Notes: generated from the letters alone by a model not told the origin. A DNA stretch of 64,000 nucleotides from Knufia peltigerae (GCA_030247855.1 JAPDRN010000090.1:81348-145347), one strand, 5' to 3'. Positions 42,714 to 54,730 are shown, counted from the first letter of the stretch. Made by a program: numbers and translations.

Positions 42714-43131
42714 CTTGACACGAGGTGGTGGTCAATATCAATATTGTAGAAATGTCTCTGGCGACGCGCGCAAGTGGAATGGCGGAGTGGCAGACGACCG
42801 AGTAAAAGTTCGAAGAGAGACAACTTGTATGCTCAAGGTAGATTCATCGTGACAGGATCAAACGTGATGGTCTGGACAGTCTCGTGGAAAGTATTGTCGA
42901 CCTCCGAGCCTTGGATGTTATGGGCGTTCAGAGTGAAATATAGTGCAAAGATGCGGGTCTTCGGCCTGCGGAAAATCACATCCATCCAAAGACGAACTAC
43001 TATTAGTAGAAGAATGTAAAAGTACCGCATCATTTCTCGTCTTCACTTTTTTGCCTCTTTCGACTCTTCACGACCATTCCTACTCGTCATTTGATCTCCG
43101 TCATTGAATTAAACAATCGCGACCAGAAGCA
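42714..43131. promoter_or_regulatory. Divergent promoter, Paf1 / heme lyase
   Basis: The 418-bp head-to-head region holds both leaders. No discrete element is called. Confidence 0.4.
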
Positions 43132-44267
43132 ATGGGCTGGTTTTGGGCAGACTCTCCAAGGTCAAATCCTGCAGTCGTTGCACCATCGAGTGCATCATCA
43201 CCTCCGGTCAGTTCCAGTTCCATCCCAGCCGCAAGGCTTTTGATAATGACCCTCATTGACATTCTTCACAGCCGTCATGTCCTATGCATAAACCTTCAGA
43301 ATCAAACGCCGCTCCATTCCCCCCTAGACAAGATGCTCCTCGATCAATACCCTCCTCTTGCCCCGTCAGCCGGGATCCGAATCATCCACTTCTACACTCG
43401 CTACAACCTCAGTCCTCCTCACCATCCACGACCGAAGCCCAGCATACAACCTCCTCGACCTCTTCAACACTATCCAAGCTCAACCCTCTAAACTATATGC
43501 CGTCACTCAGTAACGCCCGGCCGACGGATTCACCCCAGTCCGTCTCCCTCCCGCTCGACCGGGAAACCTCGACCATCCCACGTGCCGATAACGACGAAAA
43601 TTGGGAATACCCGTCGCCCCAGCAAATGTACAACGCCATGCTCCGCAAAGGCTACACGGACACTCCCGCCGAACACGTCGAGTCCATGGTCGCCGTGCAC
43701 AACTTCCTGAACGAAGGCGCCTGGCGTGAAATCGAAGAGTGGGAGCGAATCTTCGCCCCGGGGCTCAGCCACGGATGGGAAATCTGTTCGAAAGGTGAAA
43801 AGGGTATCGCATTCGAAAGAGCGAAACAGGAATTCCTCGCCGCCCGCAGAGAAGCGTTGGGGCTTCCAGCGAACCAGGAAGAAGAACAGCGCAAGCCCAA
43901 ACTCGTCCGCTTCCAAGGTCGGCCGAAGGAGCCTTCTCCCAAGGCCCGCATGCTCGGCATGATGGGGATGATCATGCCGGAGAAGTTTGGCGGAGAACCA
44001 CCATTCGACCGCCACGACTGGTACGTCGCGAGAAAGAACCCGGACGGGACGGTCACCGAGGTGCGGTACGTCATCGACTACTACAGCGGAGGTGTACAGG
44101 CGACAGGGGAGCCCGTGTTCTATCTTGACATCAGACCTGCACTCGACACGCCGACTGCGGCAGTGGAGAGAGCCATGCGGTGGGGTGGCGACATATGGCA
44201 CCGAGCCAGCGGCGCTTCGGCCAGAGAAGCTGCGAAAAGGGATGCGGAAAACAACAACAGAGGTTGA
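43132..44267 (+). CDS. Holocytochrome c / c1 synthase (heme lyase)
   Basis: About 356 aa. Exons are 43132-43206 and 43272-44267. It attaches heme to apocytochrome c or c1 in the mitochondrial intermembrane space. The N-terminal MGWFWA and two Cys-Pro heme-regulatory-like motifs are present: CPMH right after the intron and CPVSRDP. The conserved lyase core is visible in WEYPSPQQMYNAMLRKGY, MVAVHNFLNEGAWREIEEWE, PKARMLGMMG, PFDRHDWYV and EVRYVIDYYSG. Two lyases exist in fungi, one for cytochrome c and one for c1. The sequence alone does not let me choose, and the long Ser/Thr-rich insert near the N-terminus is not decisive. Confidence 0.92.
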
Positions 44268-44903
44268 GAGAGCGCGTCCGTCTTGTTGATTATGCGAGTT
44301 TTATAATGATGTCCGACGAAATTTGGGTAGCGTCCGGGGGTTGGAAAATGCCGGTGTGAAGACCCTTTTATCTTTCGCAAGCGTTGATTCCGGCAAGGTG
44401 CTTGATGGAAAAGCATGTGGATCGAAAAGAGAAAGACTGGCGAAAGTTCCTGACAAGATGTTCCTGGATTGGTACTGGTATGCCGGAGCCGACCGACTTT
44501 TGTCCTTCTCAAAAATGTCGATGTTGATGTTGATGACCAAACGAGGTTTCGAATTATTTTCGAGTCTTTGGTAATATTGGCGAGAAAGTCCTCTGGACTA
44601 TTGCAGTGACGATTCCGGGTGTTTCTCAGTGGCTCGATGAGCCTTGGTCTGTTTGGAGGCATGCCGACACGTTATCTCTTCTCTTTATTTCTTTTTTGTG
44701 GGATACGAGACGAGTTGGAAATATCACCTAGTAATCATGTGTCTTTATAAATTCAAGTTGATTATTTGACGTACGGTATGTGATGCGTACAAATGTTTGT
44801 TTATATTTATATCTCTTGGTATCGACAATGGTTGCAAGGATCTAGGGGACCAGATTTTGTCATTCTCAGATCTTGTCAATCGGGCAGGTCGCATTCGTAG
44901 GTT
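44268..44903. other. Convergent 3' intergenic stretch
   Basis: The 636 bp lie between the convergent heme lyase and regulator genes. No gene is seen. Confidence 0.5.
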
Positions 44904-46742
44904 CTATTGAGAACGTGTCTTTTTCTTCACTTGGGTCCAAATGTCTGCCCAAGCCCTGGCCTGTGATCGAGGCATGTATAAAAAAGTAGCCAAGAGCCGT
45001 TCCACGTCCAGCCAGATCAACGAGCGCAGATCCTCTGTCATGCGAACGATCAGGTTCACAAAAAAATCCTCTTCGGGCTGTCCCATGGCGCACTGTGCGA
45101 ATACAAATAGGGCCCAAGTGACGGCCTGGAGCTCTACAATGGTGGTGATGGTGGTGGCCGGCGGCGTCATCGTCATCATTTTCTCACCCACCCCAGGATT
45201 TTTCCTTGATCGTAATAATAACCAACTTTCAATCGCGTCCATTTGATGACAAGTCATGGCTCGCCCTAGACCGGTCGAAGGCATGATGGTGTGAGGAGCA
45301 AAGGACATGAAGCCGAGGGCAGCCATGCGGATGACCCGTTCCAGCGGAGGCACGAACGGCTCCGTGTCGCCGTGCACGAAGAAATCAGGAATGTCGTAGG
45401 GGTAGGAAACGAGGTCGTATTCCAGTTCGATGGCTTTGTGACGGAGCAAGCTGTTTTCGGAGGTCGAGAGTCCCTTGGGGTTTGTGGAGCTGTACTCGAC
45501 AAGATTGCAGATGTCTCGACTCGTTCCAAGCAAGGCTTGCAGACTCGAGCTGAGCGGCTTTAGTTGTTTGAAGGCAGACCCCATCCGCGCCAATACGCTT
45601 TTTGCTGGAGGTGAGATTCGCTCGAGGATCTCCTCGGGGATCACTGCGCGCTCCCAGGGAATGGGCAAGATTGGTCTTTGCAGCAAACCAACAGACACTT
45701 TGACATTGGCGACTGGAAGCCACATCATGGACTCCTCGGAACAACCGACCAGTGAGATGATATGCGCGATACCCTTGAGGTGCATCTGTGCCTCTTCAAA
45801 GTTGCCCACCACCGTGGCTATCGAGACCAGTCCAAAACAAGAGTCGACTAGGTATTGACTCGGCGCCTTGCTCTTCTGGACCAATGTCCTCACGGCGACG
45901 ATGGCTTCATGTTTCACCTTTCGATAGTCGGGGTCATTTATCAATTCGTCGTGATCGCGATCGGACGGCCTGAGATCCTCGTGCCGGCCGTACAATACCG
46001 CCCGGTGTGCTGCGACCGTGGCCATGAATCCAAGATATGTGGCAGGGTTGTTCATTTTACTTTGCAACACCATCCCTTGACGAGCGAGACGTTCTTTTGG
46101 CTGCTTGAACTCGACAGAAAAGGTCGTCGGCAACAGCACGTCGAAGCCTAACGCAAGGTCAATCTCGTTGCCCTGCCTATACAACTCGCAGCCAGGCACT
46201 CACAATAGCTCAACAAACCCTCGGACGACTTATGTGGTAAGTTGTTACAGGGCAGGGTGCAGAAAGGGTCATACACGTGGTTTGCCGGAGAGACCGTGAG
46301 TGGTGTAGTTGGGGCAGAGGTCGCAGACCACACGACAGTAAGTCGGTTTGATGGACGGACAGTCTCATGCGACCCTGGTGCGGAAACATGAGACTCATCT
46401 TTGATAGAGACACTCGACTCTGTGGAGATCGAACTCGCTCGAGACTGATGTGGTTTGGCCCTGTGCTTTCCTTGCGCCGACTCCAAACGACGCACTCTTG
46501 CCATGACATGAGATCGAATCGCCGAGAGTTGTTGCTTGCTGCCGGATTTTCTGCGCTTGATGGAGTTCACGTCTTCAGTATGATTGACGAAGGTGAATTC
46601 GACAGTCGTCTCAGCGGGGGCCGAGGGAGTCTGGCTCGACTCGTCCGGTGAGTCTGTTCGTTCCGGAGGTCAGCGATAGTGAAAGAGATGTATGTTGCCA
46701 ATGTCCAGAGTACTTACCTTTGTCTTTGGCATTTCGACGCAT
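44904..46742 (-). CDS. Fungal transcription-factor-domain protein without zinc cluster
   Basis: About 572 aa in three exons: 46742-46718, 46653-46204 and 46147-44904. The N-terminus carries FTFVNHTEDVNSIKRRKSGS and AIRSHVMARVRR, a motif found in fungal regulators that have the C-terminal domain of Zn2Cys6 proteins but no DNA-binding cluster. The rest matches that regulatory domain: YLGFMATVAAHRAVL, CFGLVSIATVVGNFEEAQMH and a long helical end. No CxxC pair that could form a zinc cluster is seen in any exon. It may act as a co-regulator or be misnamed by homology. ATG 46742 gives MRRNAKDK; the overlapping ATG in another frame does not join exon 2. Confidence 0.78.
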
Positions 46743-47650
46743 AGTTTCTCGTCCATCTCTCCGACACCAGGCCCGCGGTGAACCCAGTATAGATGCGAAA
46801 ATGCGAGGTTTCAACGCGCTGCGCCAGAGTAATTGTGATTGAGCAAGTCGCAGGAAAGAAAATAAGAGAGGGGGGAAAAGCTATGCCATGGCGAGAAAGA
46901 CGGTACCCATGGTCTCGTCCATGGACAGATGTAACTCTATTGAACCATATTGGGGCATGAGACCGGTCACATCAACGACCTCTGGGCACAGGGCGAACGC
47001 AAGGACGTGCTTGCAAACCATCAACATCGAAATGGGCGGTGGTCGAGGCTAGACCGATAGAAGAAATGGATCCATGGTCCCAAGAGGGGCCCAGACTGTG
47101 TGTGGATTCTCGGGCCATGATCGCCTGCATGGATGTCGGCATCGGGGTCCAGGGTCTAGACGTCGATGCTTAGGAGTGTGACGATGCACAGCATGGCGAC
47201 GGTATTAGTTTGAGATAGGAGATGAGTAGGTGCTGTAGGAGAAACAATGTTGCAGGCATTTCCCTAGTAGTGGCTCGTTTCACTAGACACTTGTCAACCA
47301 CAAGATCGTCAGGGAATATCAACGAGCCTCACTTCCAAAGCGGAACGCGAGGCGTATTTACTTTTCAAACTTGACAGACAATCATATCCATCATCGTATT
47401 GTATGATTTGCAGATTCTCAAAATACATGTGCATGAACGACATGACCATGACCACCCAGTCTACGGAGTAAACCACCAAGATACCCTGGCGCCCGGGGGT
47501 GTTCCAAGTATAGTCAGTGTTCCACACCCTGGTCGCCTTTCTAGCAACCACCAACCAGCCCTGCCTTAGTCGTCCCAGTGAAACCATCGCTTGAACGTAG
47601 GATCTGCAAACAAAAACGCCCAATGAATGCTACGCCAAAACTCTCAACCA
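46743..47650. other. Intergenic stretch between regulator and Ubc6 genes
   Basis: The 908 bp hold the promoter of the regulator and the 3' UTR of Ubc6. A minus-strand frame of 104 codons at 47309-47623 is open but matches nothing and uses a weak start. No gene is called. Confidence 0.4.
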
Positions 47651-48481
47651 TCAATCATCTTCGCCGAACACTCTTCCTGCCATAACGTAGACTAGGAAAA
47701 AACCTGCCATGATCCAGTACTTATTCCTCCAGATCCATCCTTGACCTGCGTTTCTCGCCGCTTGACCCCCGTGTACTACAGCTCCCACTCCGCCACCACT
47801 ACCCCCCAGTATCCGTCGAATTGCTTGGGTTTCTGGGGAGCAATGGATGGGTTCGCCCTCAGGATCTGGCAATATCTTGCCTGTAGCTGGGTCGATGCGG
47901 TGTTCAGTCATCCACTCGCAGTTCTCCGTGTGTTCTTCAGGAAACTCGGCCTTGAACTTTCGACCACCATCTCCAGCCTTGATACCTCCGAGGCCTTTCG
48001 TTGAAATTTGCACACCGGCCACTGGTTTTGAAGCTGTACCACCTCCTGTAGAATTGAACCACCTCGATCTCGCAGCGTGCCATTTTCGCTCTGCTTCGGT
48101 TCCTCCAACGCTTCCAGCAGTCATCTCCTCGCTGTTCATGAACGACATGAGGCCGATCAAGATGGTTGATACCGACCAAGCAGGGTTGAACGATTTAGGA
48201 TGATAGTCACTGATACTTAGACACAGTCGTGTGTTTGTCTGGAAACGTCCACTGGGAGTATGCATTCGAATTGCTGGGGGTGCAAATGGATAGTTCGGTG
48301 GGAATATGAGCGTACACCAATACTGTCCATTATGGTAGGGCGTGTCCGGGGCACCGGTCAGCAAGCAGTGCCATTCGAGAATGTTGGATTCGGATGGATG
48401 CGCTGTTATCAGAGGGACAGGGCTCTTCTGGAGTATTTGAAACTCTCTTGTCAGGCGTTTTTGTGCTGCTGGAGTCGCCAT
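47651..48481 (-). CDS. ubc6: Ubiquitin-conjugating enzyme Ubc6 (ER, tail-anchored)
   Basis: Intronless 276-aa E2 of the ER-associated degradation pathway. ATG 48481 begins MATPAAQKRLTREFQILQKS; an in-frame GTG upstream is not used. The UBC fold is clear: LEWHCLLTGAPDTPYHNGQ, FPPNYPFAPPAIRM. The active-site Cys lies in TRLCLSISDYHPKSFNP, where the usual HPN is replaced as in all Ubc6 proteins. The C-terminus WIMAGFFLVYVMAGRVF is the single tail anchor in the ER membrane, with the catalytic domain facing the cytosol. Confidence 0.93.
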   Translation of the reverse strand: MATPAAQKRLTREFQILQKSPVPLITAHPSESNILEWHCLLTGAPDTPYHNGQYWCTLIFPPNYPFAPPAIRMHTPSGRFQTNTRLCLSISDYHPKSFNPAWSVSTILIGLMSFMNSEEMTAGSVGGTEAERKWHAARSRWFNSTGGGTASKPVAGVQISTKGLGGIKAGDGGRKFKAEFPEEHTENCEWMTEHRIDPATGKILPDPEGEPIHCSPETQAIRRILGGSGGGVGAVVHGGQAARNAGQGWIWRNKYWIMAGFFLVYVMAGRVFGEDD

Positions 48482-49109
48482 CGAGCCGTAGCGCACCCGG
48501 AAGGTGGGAAGAGGAGGTTACTGTATTATGTAGGCAAGTCGGCGTCCTCTTCGATTTCTGATTAAGGTCGCAAGTAGGAAGGGTGAGGAGACAGCGACAG
48601 TACAGTTCAAGCCGCGCGGACAGACTGAAAGGAAGGAATTGTAGCAAGCAAGGGGAGGAGAATGGCCAGGCAGGCGCTGGTGATGAGAGCAAACAAATTG
48701 TTGAGGGAGAGAAGGTTTGAATGATATGGGCACACGACATACAGTACAAGCAACGTAGGCGGAGATAATGGCAGTGGCGGCTCAGGAAATCCGGAACTCA
48801 CGTGGGCGGGCGCTAAATAAATACTCAGACCGCGCCGCTTTTACAATATCATTATCGCCATTCACACCGATCTCAAGTGCCTCGTTTAGACCAATATATC
48901 TTTGCTGCAAGAGAAGAGTCTGTGAACATGGTCTTCAGCCAGGCTCCGACTGTCCTGAACCAAGGGACCTGAACATTACTTTTGGCCAAGTGGCAGTGAA
49001 AGCCGTATGACATTCTAAACAAAGAAGCTTCAACAGCAAGACACATGCACAATCCCTCATACCAAACTAATTACTTCACACTACGCCCAACATCGTCTAC
49101 GATCAATAT
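48482..49109. other. Ubc6 promoter and aldolase 3' region
   Basis: 628 bp in which no gene is seen. It marks the boundary between the conserved core and the right-flank catabolic genes. Confidence 0.45.
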
Positions 49110-49970
49110 TTATGCATAACCGTTGACCTGGGCTTTAGTAGAAGTGCTCTGCTCCCTTGAACTTTGGACACGACTGTTGATCTCGGCGTACGTCTTTCCC
49201 AAACTCTTCATACCTGCCTGTAACATCGAACCATCTGCTCCGCTCAAGGACCACGTCGCTCCCATCTGGAAGAATCTCTCCAACAAATCAAGCCGTGGTC
49301 CAATGCCACCGATACCGATTGGCTTTCCGGCCTTGACTCCTGCGTTGATGATTTTGGTGATCGAGTCAAGATACAATGGATTATCGTATTGACCGGGGAT
49401 ACCGAGGTCGGTGCAAAGGTCGTTGGATCCAACCAGGACCCCGTCGACGCCTTCGATAGCGAAGAACTCGTCCGCAAGTTCCACGGCTCCCGGCGTCTCG
49501 ATCATGGGGATGACCATGGTCTCGGCGTTGAGCAAGTGATTTTGAAGCGCGGTAGGTACTGCTTGGAAATTCAAGATGGGCTGGTTATTCGTGCAACCTC
49601 GACGGCCTATTGGCGCATATTTCGCATCTTTGACGATCTCTTTGACTTGCTCAACGGTCTCGCAGTGCGGGATCACCACCGCGGCGGCACCGGCATCCAA
49701 AATCCTGCTGAGATGCCAGTGAGCTTTGGAAGGAATCCGAACAATTGGACTGACGCCCACGTAATTGCACGCAGTGATAAGCTGGGAGAGTTCTCGAGTG
49801 GTGATGGAAGTGTGCTCCATGTCGATGAACATTCCGTCGATGCCGGCCATCTTGGCCATCATGGCGATTTCGTTGCCCAGGACGTACTTGACGCTCATGA
49901 CTGAGCAGACTTCCCCTCTAAGGATCCGATCCCGCCATGGGTTGGAAATTGTAAATGACGGTTGAGCCAT
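49110..49970 (-). CDS. HpcH/HpaI-family aldolase
   Basis: 286-aa class II, metal-dependent pyruvate aldolase, cleaving 2-keto-3-deoxy (or 4-hydroxy-2-oxo) acids to pyruvate and an aldehyde. ATG 49970 gives MAQPSFTISNPWRDRIL; upstream frame codons begin only at a TTG. Visible motifs: IDMEHTSITTRELSQL with the catalytic His region, VRIPSKAHWHLSRILDAGA, IPMIETPGAVELADE with the metal-binding Glu, and GSNDLCTDLGIPG with the metal-binding Asp. Close families are 2-keto-3-deoxy-L-rhamnonate and 5-keto-4-deoxy-glucarate aldolases. It is divergent from the D-2-hydroxyacid dehydrogenase, so a coupled cleavage and reduction step is plausible. Confidence 0.88.
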   Translation of the reverse strand: MAQPSFTISNPWRDRILRGEVCSVMSVKYVLGNEIAMMAKMAGIDGMFIDMEHTSITTRELSQLITACNYVGVSPIVRIPSKAHWHLSRILDAGAAAVVIPHCETVEQVKEIVKDAKYAPIGRRGCTNNQPILNFQAVPTALQNHLLNAETMVIPMIETPGAVELADEFFAIEGVDGVLVGSNDLCTDLGIPGQYDNPLYLDSITKIINAGVKAGKPIGIGGIGPRLDLLERFFQMGATWSLSGADGSMLQAGMKSLGKTYAEINSRVQSSREQSTSTKAQVNGYA

Positions 49971-50815
49971 GGTCGACTTACGAATATCCTCCTTAGGATA
50001 CAGATCGAAGAACAAAAGATGATCAGTCAAGGTCGTTCGGAAGAGTTATTATTCAAGCCGGGCAAGATCAAGAGTACTATGCTTAGGCACAGAGAAATTT
50101 GACCGCTCGAGGCTTTTATGAGTCGCAACGTTCCTCAGCACCACGATGTTCACAATGTCAACACTTCGGGTGTTTTCGTAGCAGAGACAAAGTCGCAAAC
50201 GTCTCCTGAACCACTCACATGGAAGTGTCGTTGGGTTCACAGTTCGGCCTCGCACGGGGCTTCACGCATTTGACTCCTCACAACGAACCCCTCTGATGCA
50301 TTGTTGGAGGCTGACCTCCAGTGTGATGTTTCGGGGGATCGTAGGAGTATGAGCCGAGGATATTGCCGTCTGCTAGTCGAGCATGGTGTTGACGCGGCAT
50401 CGGACACCGGCCGCGCAGACCCACGGAAATGATACTCCACATGTCCGACGACCACCGAACGACCAGAGACAAATAGTCGATGACTCTCGCGAGGCCACTC
50501 TGAATGGCTTCATTAGCTTCGATGGCGATCTAGTGCTCTGGAGAGGAGATGGCCGAAAGTGCCTCGCCGGATCAAATGCCGTCTTCTCGATGGAGGGGTG
50601 CATCGCATTCGGCTCTCTGTGGAGGGCCTAGCACACCCAGGCAGGCAGACGATATACAACAAGCATGGTTCCTAGTTTCAATGCTAATTGAGATCCAGTG
50701 ACACTTTCAAATTGACATTTCTCCAACAGATATCGACCTGTTCATCCCATCCGTCGTCTTCGGAAAACTTGTTCTACAACTCTACCTACTAAGGGGTTCA
50801 CACGTCCTCTCCAAT
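49971..50815. promoter_or_regulatory. Divergent promoter, aldolase / D-2-hydroxyacid dehydrogenase
   Basis: 845 bp head-to-head. Minus-strand frames at 50237-50603 are open but overlap in several frames and match nothing. No discrete operator is called. Confidence 0.35.
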
Positions 50816-51835
50816 ATGGCACCATCAGCAGTGACACCTCCCTCTAGTATCATCAGCCGCAGCAACAGCAGTACCAAACCAACTCTGTACCTTTTGGACA
50901 TTTTCCATCCTGCCGCAATTGAAAGGGCCCGCGAACTATTCACCGTCGTCCTCCCCTCAGACCCCGAGTTCGTCGACTGGCCACAACATGCCAAGTACTT
51001 GCTTATCCGCGCCTCGTACTTGACAGCCTCCCAAATTGAAGCCGCGCCGCATCTACTCGCCATCGGAAAACAAGGCGTGGGAACGGATCGCGTCGACGCC
51101 GCTGCCTGCGCCGCCCGGGGGATCAAAATCTTCAACACCCCCGGGGTGAACTCGCGCGCCGTGGCCGAACTCGTGCTCTCCCTCACCACTTCCTTGGCGC
51201 GACAGATCCGACCCATCAGCCTACGGGTCGCCCGGGGAGAGGTGGTGCGCAAGGAAGAATGCGATGGGCTGATCCTCCACGGGTGCACGTTGGGCCTGGT
51301 GGGCATGGGCAACATTGGAAGAAAGGTCGCCGAGATCTTCCGTGGAGCCTTTGAGAGTGACATCGTCACCTTTGACCCGTACATGGGCGCGGGGGCGTGG
51401 TCCGACCTGCCTCACAAGCGCGTGACCAAGCTGGAAGATCTGTTGAAAGTGTCGGACGTGGTCAGCCTGCACGCCCCTTTAACGTCGGAGACGAGGGGAC
51501 TCTTGTCGTACGACCAATTGGCCATGATGAAGAGGTCGGCGCTGTTGATCAACGCCGCCAGAGGAGGTATCGTCGACGAGGCAGACCTCGAACGGGCACT
51601 CGACGACGGCTTGATCTGGGGAGCCGGTCTGGACTGTCACGAACAGGAACCCCCCACCCAGCAGAGATACGAAAAGCTGTGGAAGCACCCCAACGTCATC
51701 AGTCTGCCACACATAGGCGCGGCGACTTCCCAAACCCAGAGGGAGACGGCTACGGCCGCCGTCGAGAATCTTTATGCTTATGTGAAGCAGACGGAGGAGG
51801 CGGCGTCGGCGGCAGCGGTTCACGAAGTGCTTTGA
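50816..51835 (+). CDS. D-isomer-specific 2-hydroxyacid dehydrogenase
   Basis: Intronless 339-aa NAD(P)-dependent reductase of 2-oxoacids. The Rossmann motif is GLVGMGNIGRKVAEIF. Catalytic residues are in INAARGGIVDE (Arg), HEQEPP (Glu) and LPHIGAAT (His). The N-terminal catalytic domain has IGKQGVGTDRVD. Similar to phosphoglycerate, glyoxylate and hydroxypyruvate reductases; the substrate cannot be told. Next to a pyruvate aldolase, it could reduce a 2-oxo product such as hydroxypyruvate, glyoxylate or pyruvate. That role is inferred from context only. Confidence 0.9.
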   Translation: MAPSAVTPPSSIISRSNSSTKPTLYLLDIFHPAAIERARELFTVVLPSDPEFVDWPQHAKYLLIRASYLTASQIEAAPHLLAIGKQGVGTDRVDAAACAARGIKIFNTPGVNSRAVAELVLSLTTSLARQIRPISLRVARGEVVRKEECDGLILHGCTLGLVGMGNIGRKVAEIFRGAFESDIVTFDPYMGAGAWSDLPHKRVTKLEDLLKVSDVVSLHAPLTSETRGLLSYDQLAMMKRSALLINAARGGIVDEADLERALDDGLIWGAGLDCHEQEPPTQQRYEKLWKHPNVISLPHIGAATSQTQRETATAAVENLYAYVKQTEEAASAAAVHEVL

Positions 51836-52259
51836 GAGATTTGAAAGGTTTGATATGTTTATTGTACAGGATCGGGATTCTCTTTTCTGCAACCATGGTT
51901 GGATATATGTTCAATGCTTGTTGGTGATACAGGCGTCTATGATCCATGTTCGATCACGCAATCTTTTAGAAACATTCAGATCATACCTTCACAGCCATTT
52001 CTCAGTTTTGAATTGCAGTATAAACATATTGTATCATGGTTGGCTAGGCGTAATTTTTTGTCAACAACCAAAGTCTTTGAGATCATTGTCAACTGCTAGA
52101 CTCGTTAACGCTGCGTGATTTGATGTAGCAATAGTGAGAATGTGTTATACACCCAAGATCATCCGTTACCACAACTATACGTTTGACACTGTACCATCAA
52201 CTGCTGCCTGTTCAGTTACCTGAGTCTCCGAGACATTGAAGTTCTTCATTAGTCGATTC
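51836..52259. other. Convergent 3' intergenic stretch
   Basis: The 424 bp lie between the convergent dehydrogenase and transporter genes. No gene is seen. Confidence 0.5.
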
Positions 52260-54193
52260 CTAGATGTGGATGACCTCCTTCTCTTGGATAATATGCTTGT
52301 CCCCCTCGATATCATCATCAGGACGGACATCAGCTGCACGATCCAAATCTTCTTTGGTTGGGTATGCGATTTCCCGAATTCTGTAAAGGGGGCGTTCGAA
52401 CAGCGAGTCCATCGATTCGAGTGATCTTCCAGCGGTTTCCTAGACGGATAGTGAGCGTGAAGATCCCAAGGCACAAATATGGCAAGTGGACCCGACTTAC
52501 AGGCATGCAGAAAAAGACAAACACAAGAGATGTCGCGGCGATGCAAGCGAAGAAGACGAACGCTCCATATCGATCAGTCGCGGCAAGAAGACTCGGCATG
52601 GCTCGAGAACAACCAAAGTAGTAAGCCCAATGCATCGACATCATGATGGACATGTTCAACGATCTGATACGAATGGGGAAGATTTCGGAATTGATCAGGT
52701 AGGGTGCACTGAACCAACCAATGGACCAGGCAATTGCGTGAAGAAAAATCGCAACGATGGCCACGGTCGAGGCGTTTTTGATCGTAGGGTGGCTGGAGAT
52801 GTAGTCGGCGCTCATGCCGTTTGTGCCACCCAAGTATCCAGCCAGGTAGATCAATGTCGTAACCTGCAGGCAGATACCGGTGATGAGGGATCGTCGACGA
52901 CCGATAAAGTCGACAATGAACAATGCGAACAAAAGTGTCGAGACAAACTTGACAATGCCATAGATACCAGTCGTCAAGAACTTGACTTCGGTGCCCTCAA
53001 CGCCGAGCTCGTTTCCGTTAGCACATACGTATGTAGTCAAGCCGGAAACACACTCACATATCCAAGAATTGTAGGCGAATATTGTGTAATGGCATTGGCT
53101 CCAGACCATTGCCCAAACGTATGAGCTCCAAGCATGAGCCAGAAACGACGACGATTCTGCACAGTGGAAAAGGTCTCTTTGAGAAGACTCCACTGGCTCG
53201 CTCCGCCGACTACCTCGACTTCGTGGAGGAGCTGCAGGCCGATTGCTGAGAGTTCTTCTCTCACATAAGGATGATCTTCTGGCAAGTGACGGAGCCGAGT
53301 CAAGTTCCTGATTGCGTCGGACTGTCGATTGACAGACATCAGCCACCGAGGAGACTCGAGGATGAACAGGGTGGCTACGCCCCAAATGACCGCTGGGACG
53401 AGCTGGAGAGCGGTCGGTAGCTGCCATTGAAGTTCGGTGTTCGCGTGGTACTTTGTGATCCCGTAATTGAAGAAGAAGCCAAAGACCACCCCCAGCTGCT
53501 GACAAGCAGCATATTGGACCGTCACGAGACCTCTGATAGGCCTTGGAGCAATCTGTCACCGTCAAAAGTCAGCGTGATTCTGTCGTATCTTGACCTGAAT
53601 AGTGAGTGTGCTTACTTCTGAGAGATATATACTGGGCACCACGGTTGTACCTCCAATACCAAAACCAGCAATGACCCGTGAAACGTACAGCGCAGCCAGT
53701 GAGCCGTTGGAAAATGCCTGTCCGAAGATACCACCCATGTAGATGACGGTGTATATCAACAGTGCCTTCTTTCGCCCGAATCGAGTGTTGAGCCAACTGC
53801 ACTTTTGGGTCTGTCAGATGGTGTTCCGTATTGGACCGAGTTCGACAACAGTTGAACTTACAGAAAGACATCCAAAGACTGCACCGGCCGTCGCGATCGA
53901 CACAATCCATCCCTTAGTATTCGCATAGGTGACGGAAGATTGTGAGTCGAGCCCAAATTTCTTCTTGAAGACTGGCATAACAACAATGGATGCAATATTC
54001 CCTGGACATGGTGAGTAGGGCAGCCATGACCATTAGTGTTGGAGGAGAAAAGCTCACCTTCATCGAAACCCTTGGATACGCCGCTGAAACTCATACCAAG
54101 TGTGCAGAAGGTGAGGTACCAATTAAAGATCTCACGAGGGCTTTCCCGGACCGCCTCTCTGGTCATTGAAATGAGGTTGTTGGACTTGGCCAT
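52260..54193 (-). CDS. MFS sugar/quinate transporter, six exons
   Basis: About 550 aa with 12 predicted helices in the plasma membrane. Exons on the minus strand: 54193-54058, 54001-53862, 53810-53616, 53552-53058, 53007-52501 and 52439-52260. All join in frame. Sugar-porter motifs: SGVSKGFDEG, WLNTRFGRKKA, RVIAGFGIGG, ESPRWLMSVNRQSDA, DFIGRRRS and the terminal ETAGRSLESMDSLFE. Introns are 50-64 bp, one at 52440-52500. Exon 3 starts at the upstream AG of two; the nearer AG breaks the frame. It is divergent from the SMP-30 lactonase, so it probably imports the substrate of this cluster, such as a sugar, quinate or sugar acid. Confidence 0.88.
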
Positions 54194-54730
54194 CTTGCTA
54201 AGAAAATTTTTCGATTTGCGCTCTTCTCCAAGGGTCTTTGAGTCCTTACACGACTGGAAATTTCCAACAAAGTGATGCGAGTCCTCACATATTTACAAAA
54301 GGTCTGCTAGTGGGGTCCCCGGCCTCATGCCATCGTTGACCCTTGTTCAAGCTGGGGCAAAGTTGGTCGACGACTTCCAAGCGAAGCGATAACATGCTGG
54401 AGTAACGAAAGGGCGAGGCGGACATTGTCGGACCTTTTGGATGGATATTGACCCACATGTCCGAAGCGCCCGACAAATTTCTTGAGACTTCAGTACACTA
54501 TGGCCGACGGATGAATGTTGCGTGGAGCTTGATTGCTCCGCATAGTTCATGAATGGGGATGTCGGGACTGTTCTTCAAGTTCGCTTGTACAAGAGAGTAA
54601 TATCGGAGCAAGCCAGTCGGGGGCGTGCTCTGTTTAAACGCGTGTTGTCACAAGCATCAGTAAACGAGGAGGAAAAGGTTTATCCACCCTACACACAACA
54701 ATCTTGGTCTGAGTGGCCTGAAGCCCGAAC
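54194..54730. promoter_or_regulatory. Divergent promoter, transporter / SMP-30 lactonase
   Basis: 537 bp between start codons. Several CGG/CCG-containing words occur (for example TGTCGGACC near 54424 and TGTCCGAAG near 54459), which fits a Zn2Cys6 regulator target but is not proof. Confidence 0.35.

Noticed and set aside
43530..44201. Minus-strand ORF antisense to heme lyase
   Set aside because: Mirror of a conserved coding frame; no independent evidence.
47309..47623. 104-codon minus-strand ORF between regulator and Ubc6
   Set aside because: No recognisable domain, and the composition looks like translated intergenic DNA.
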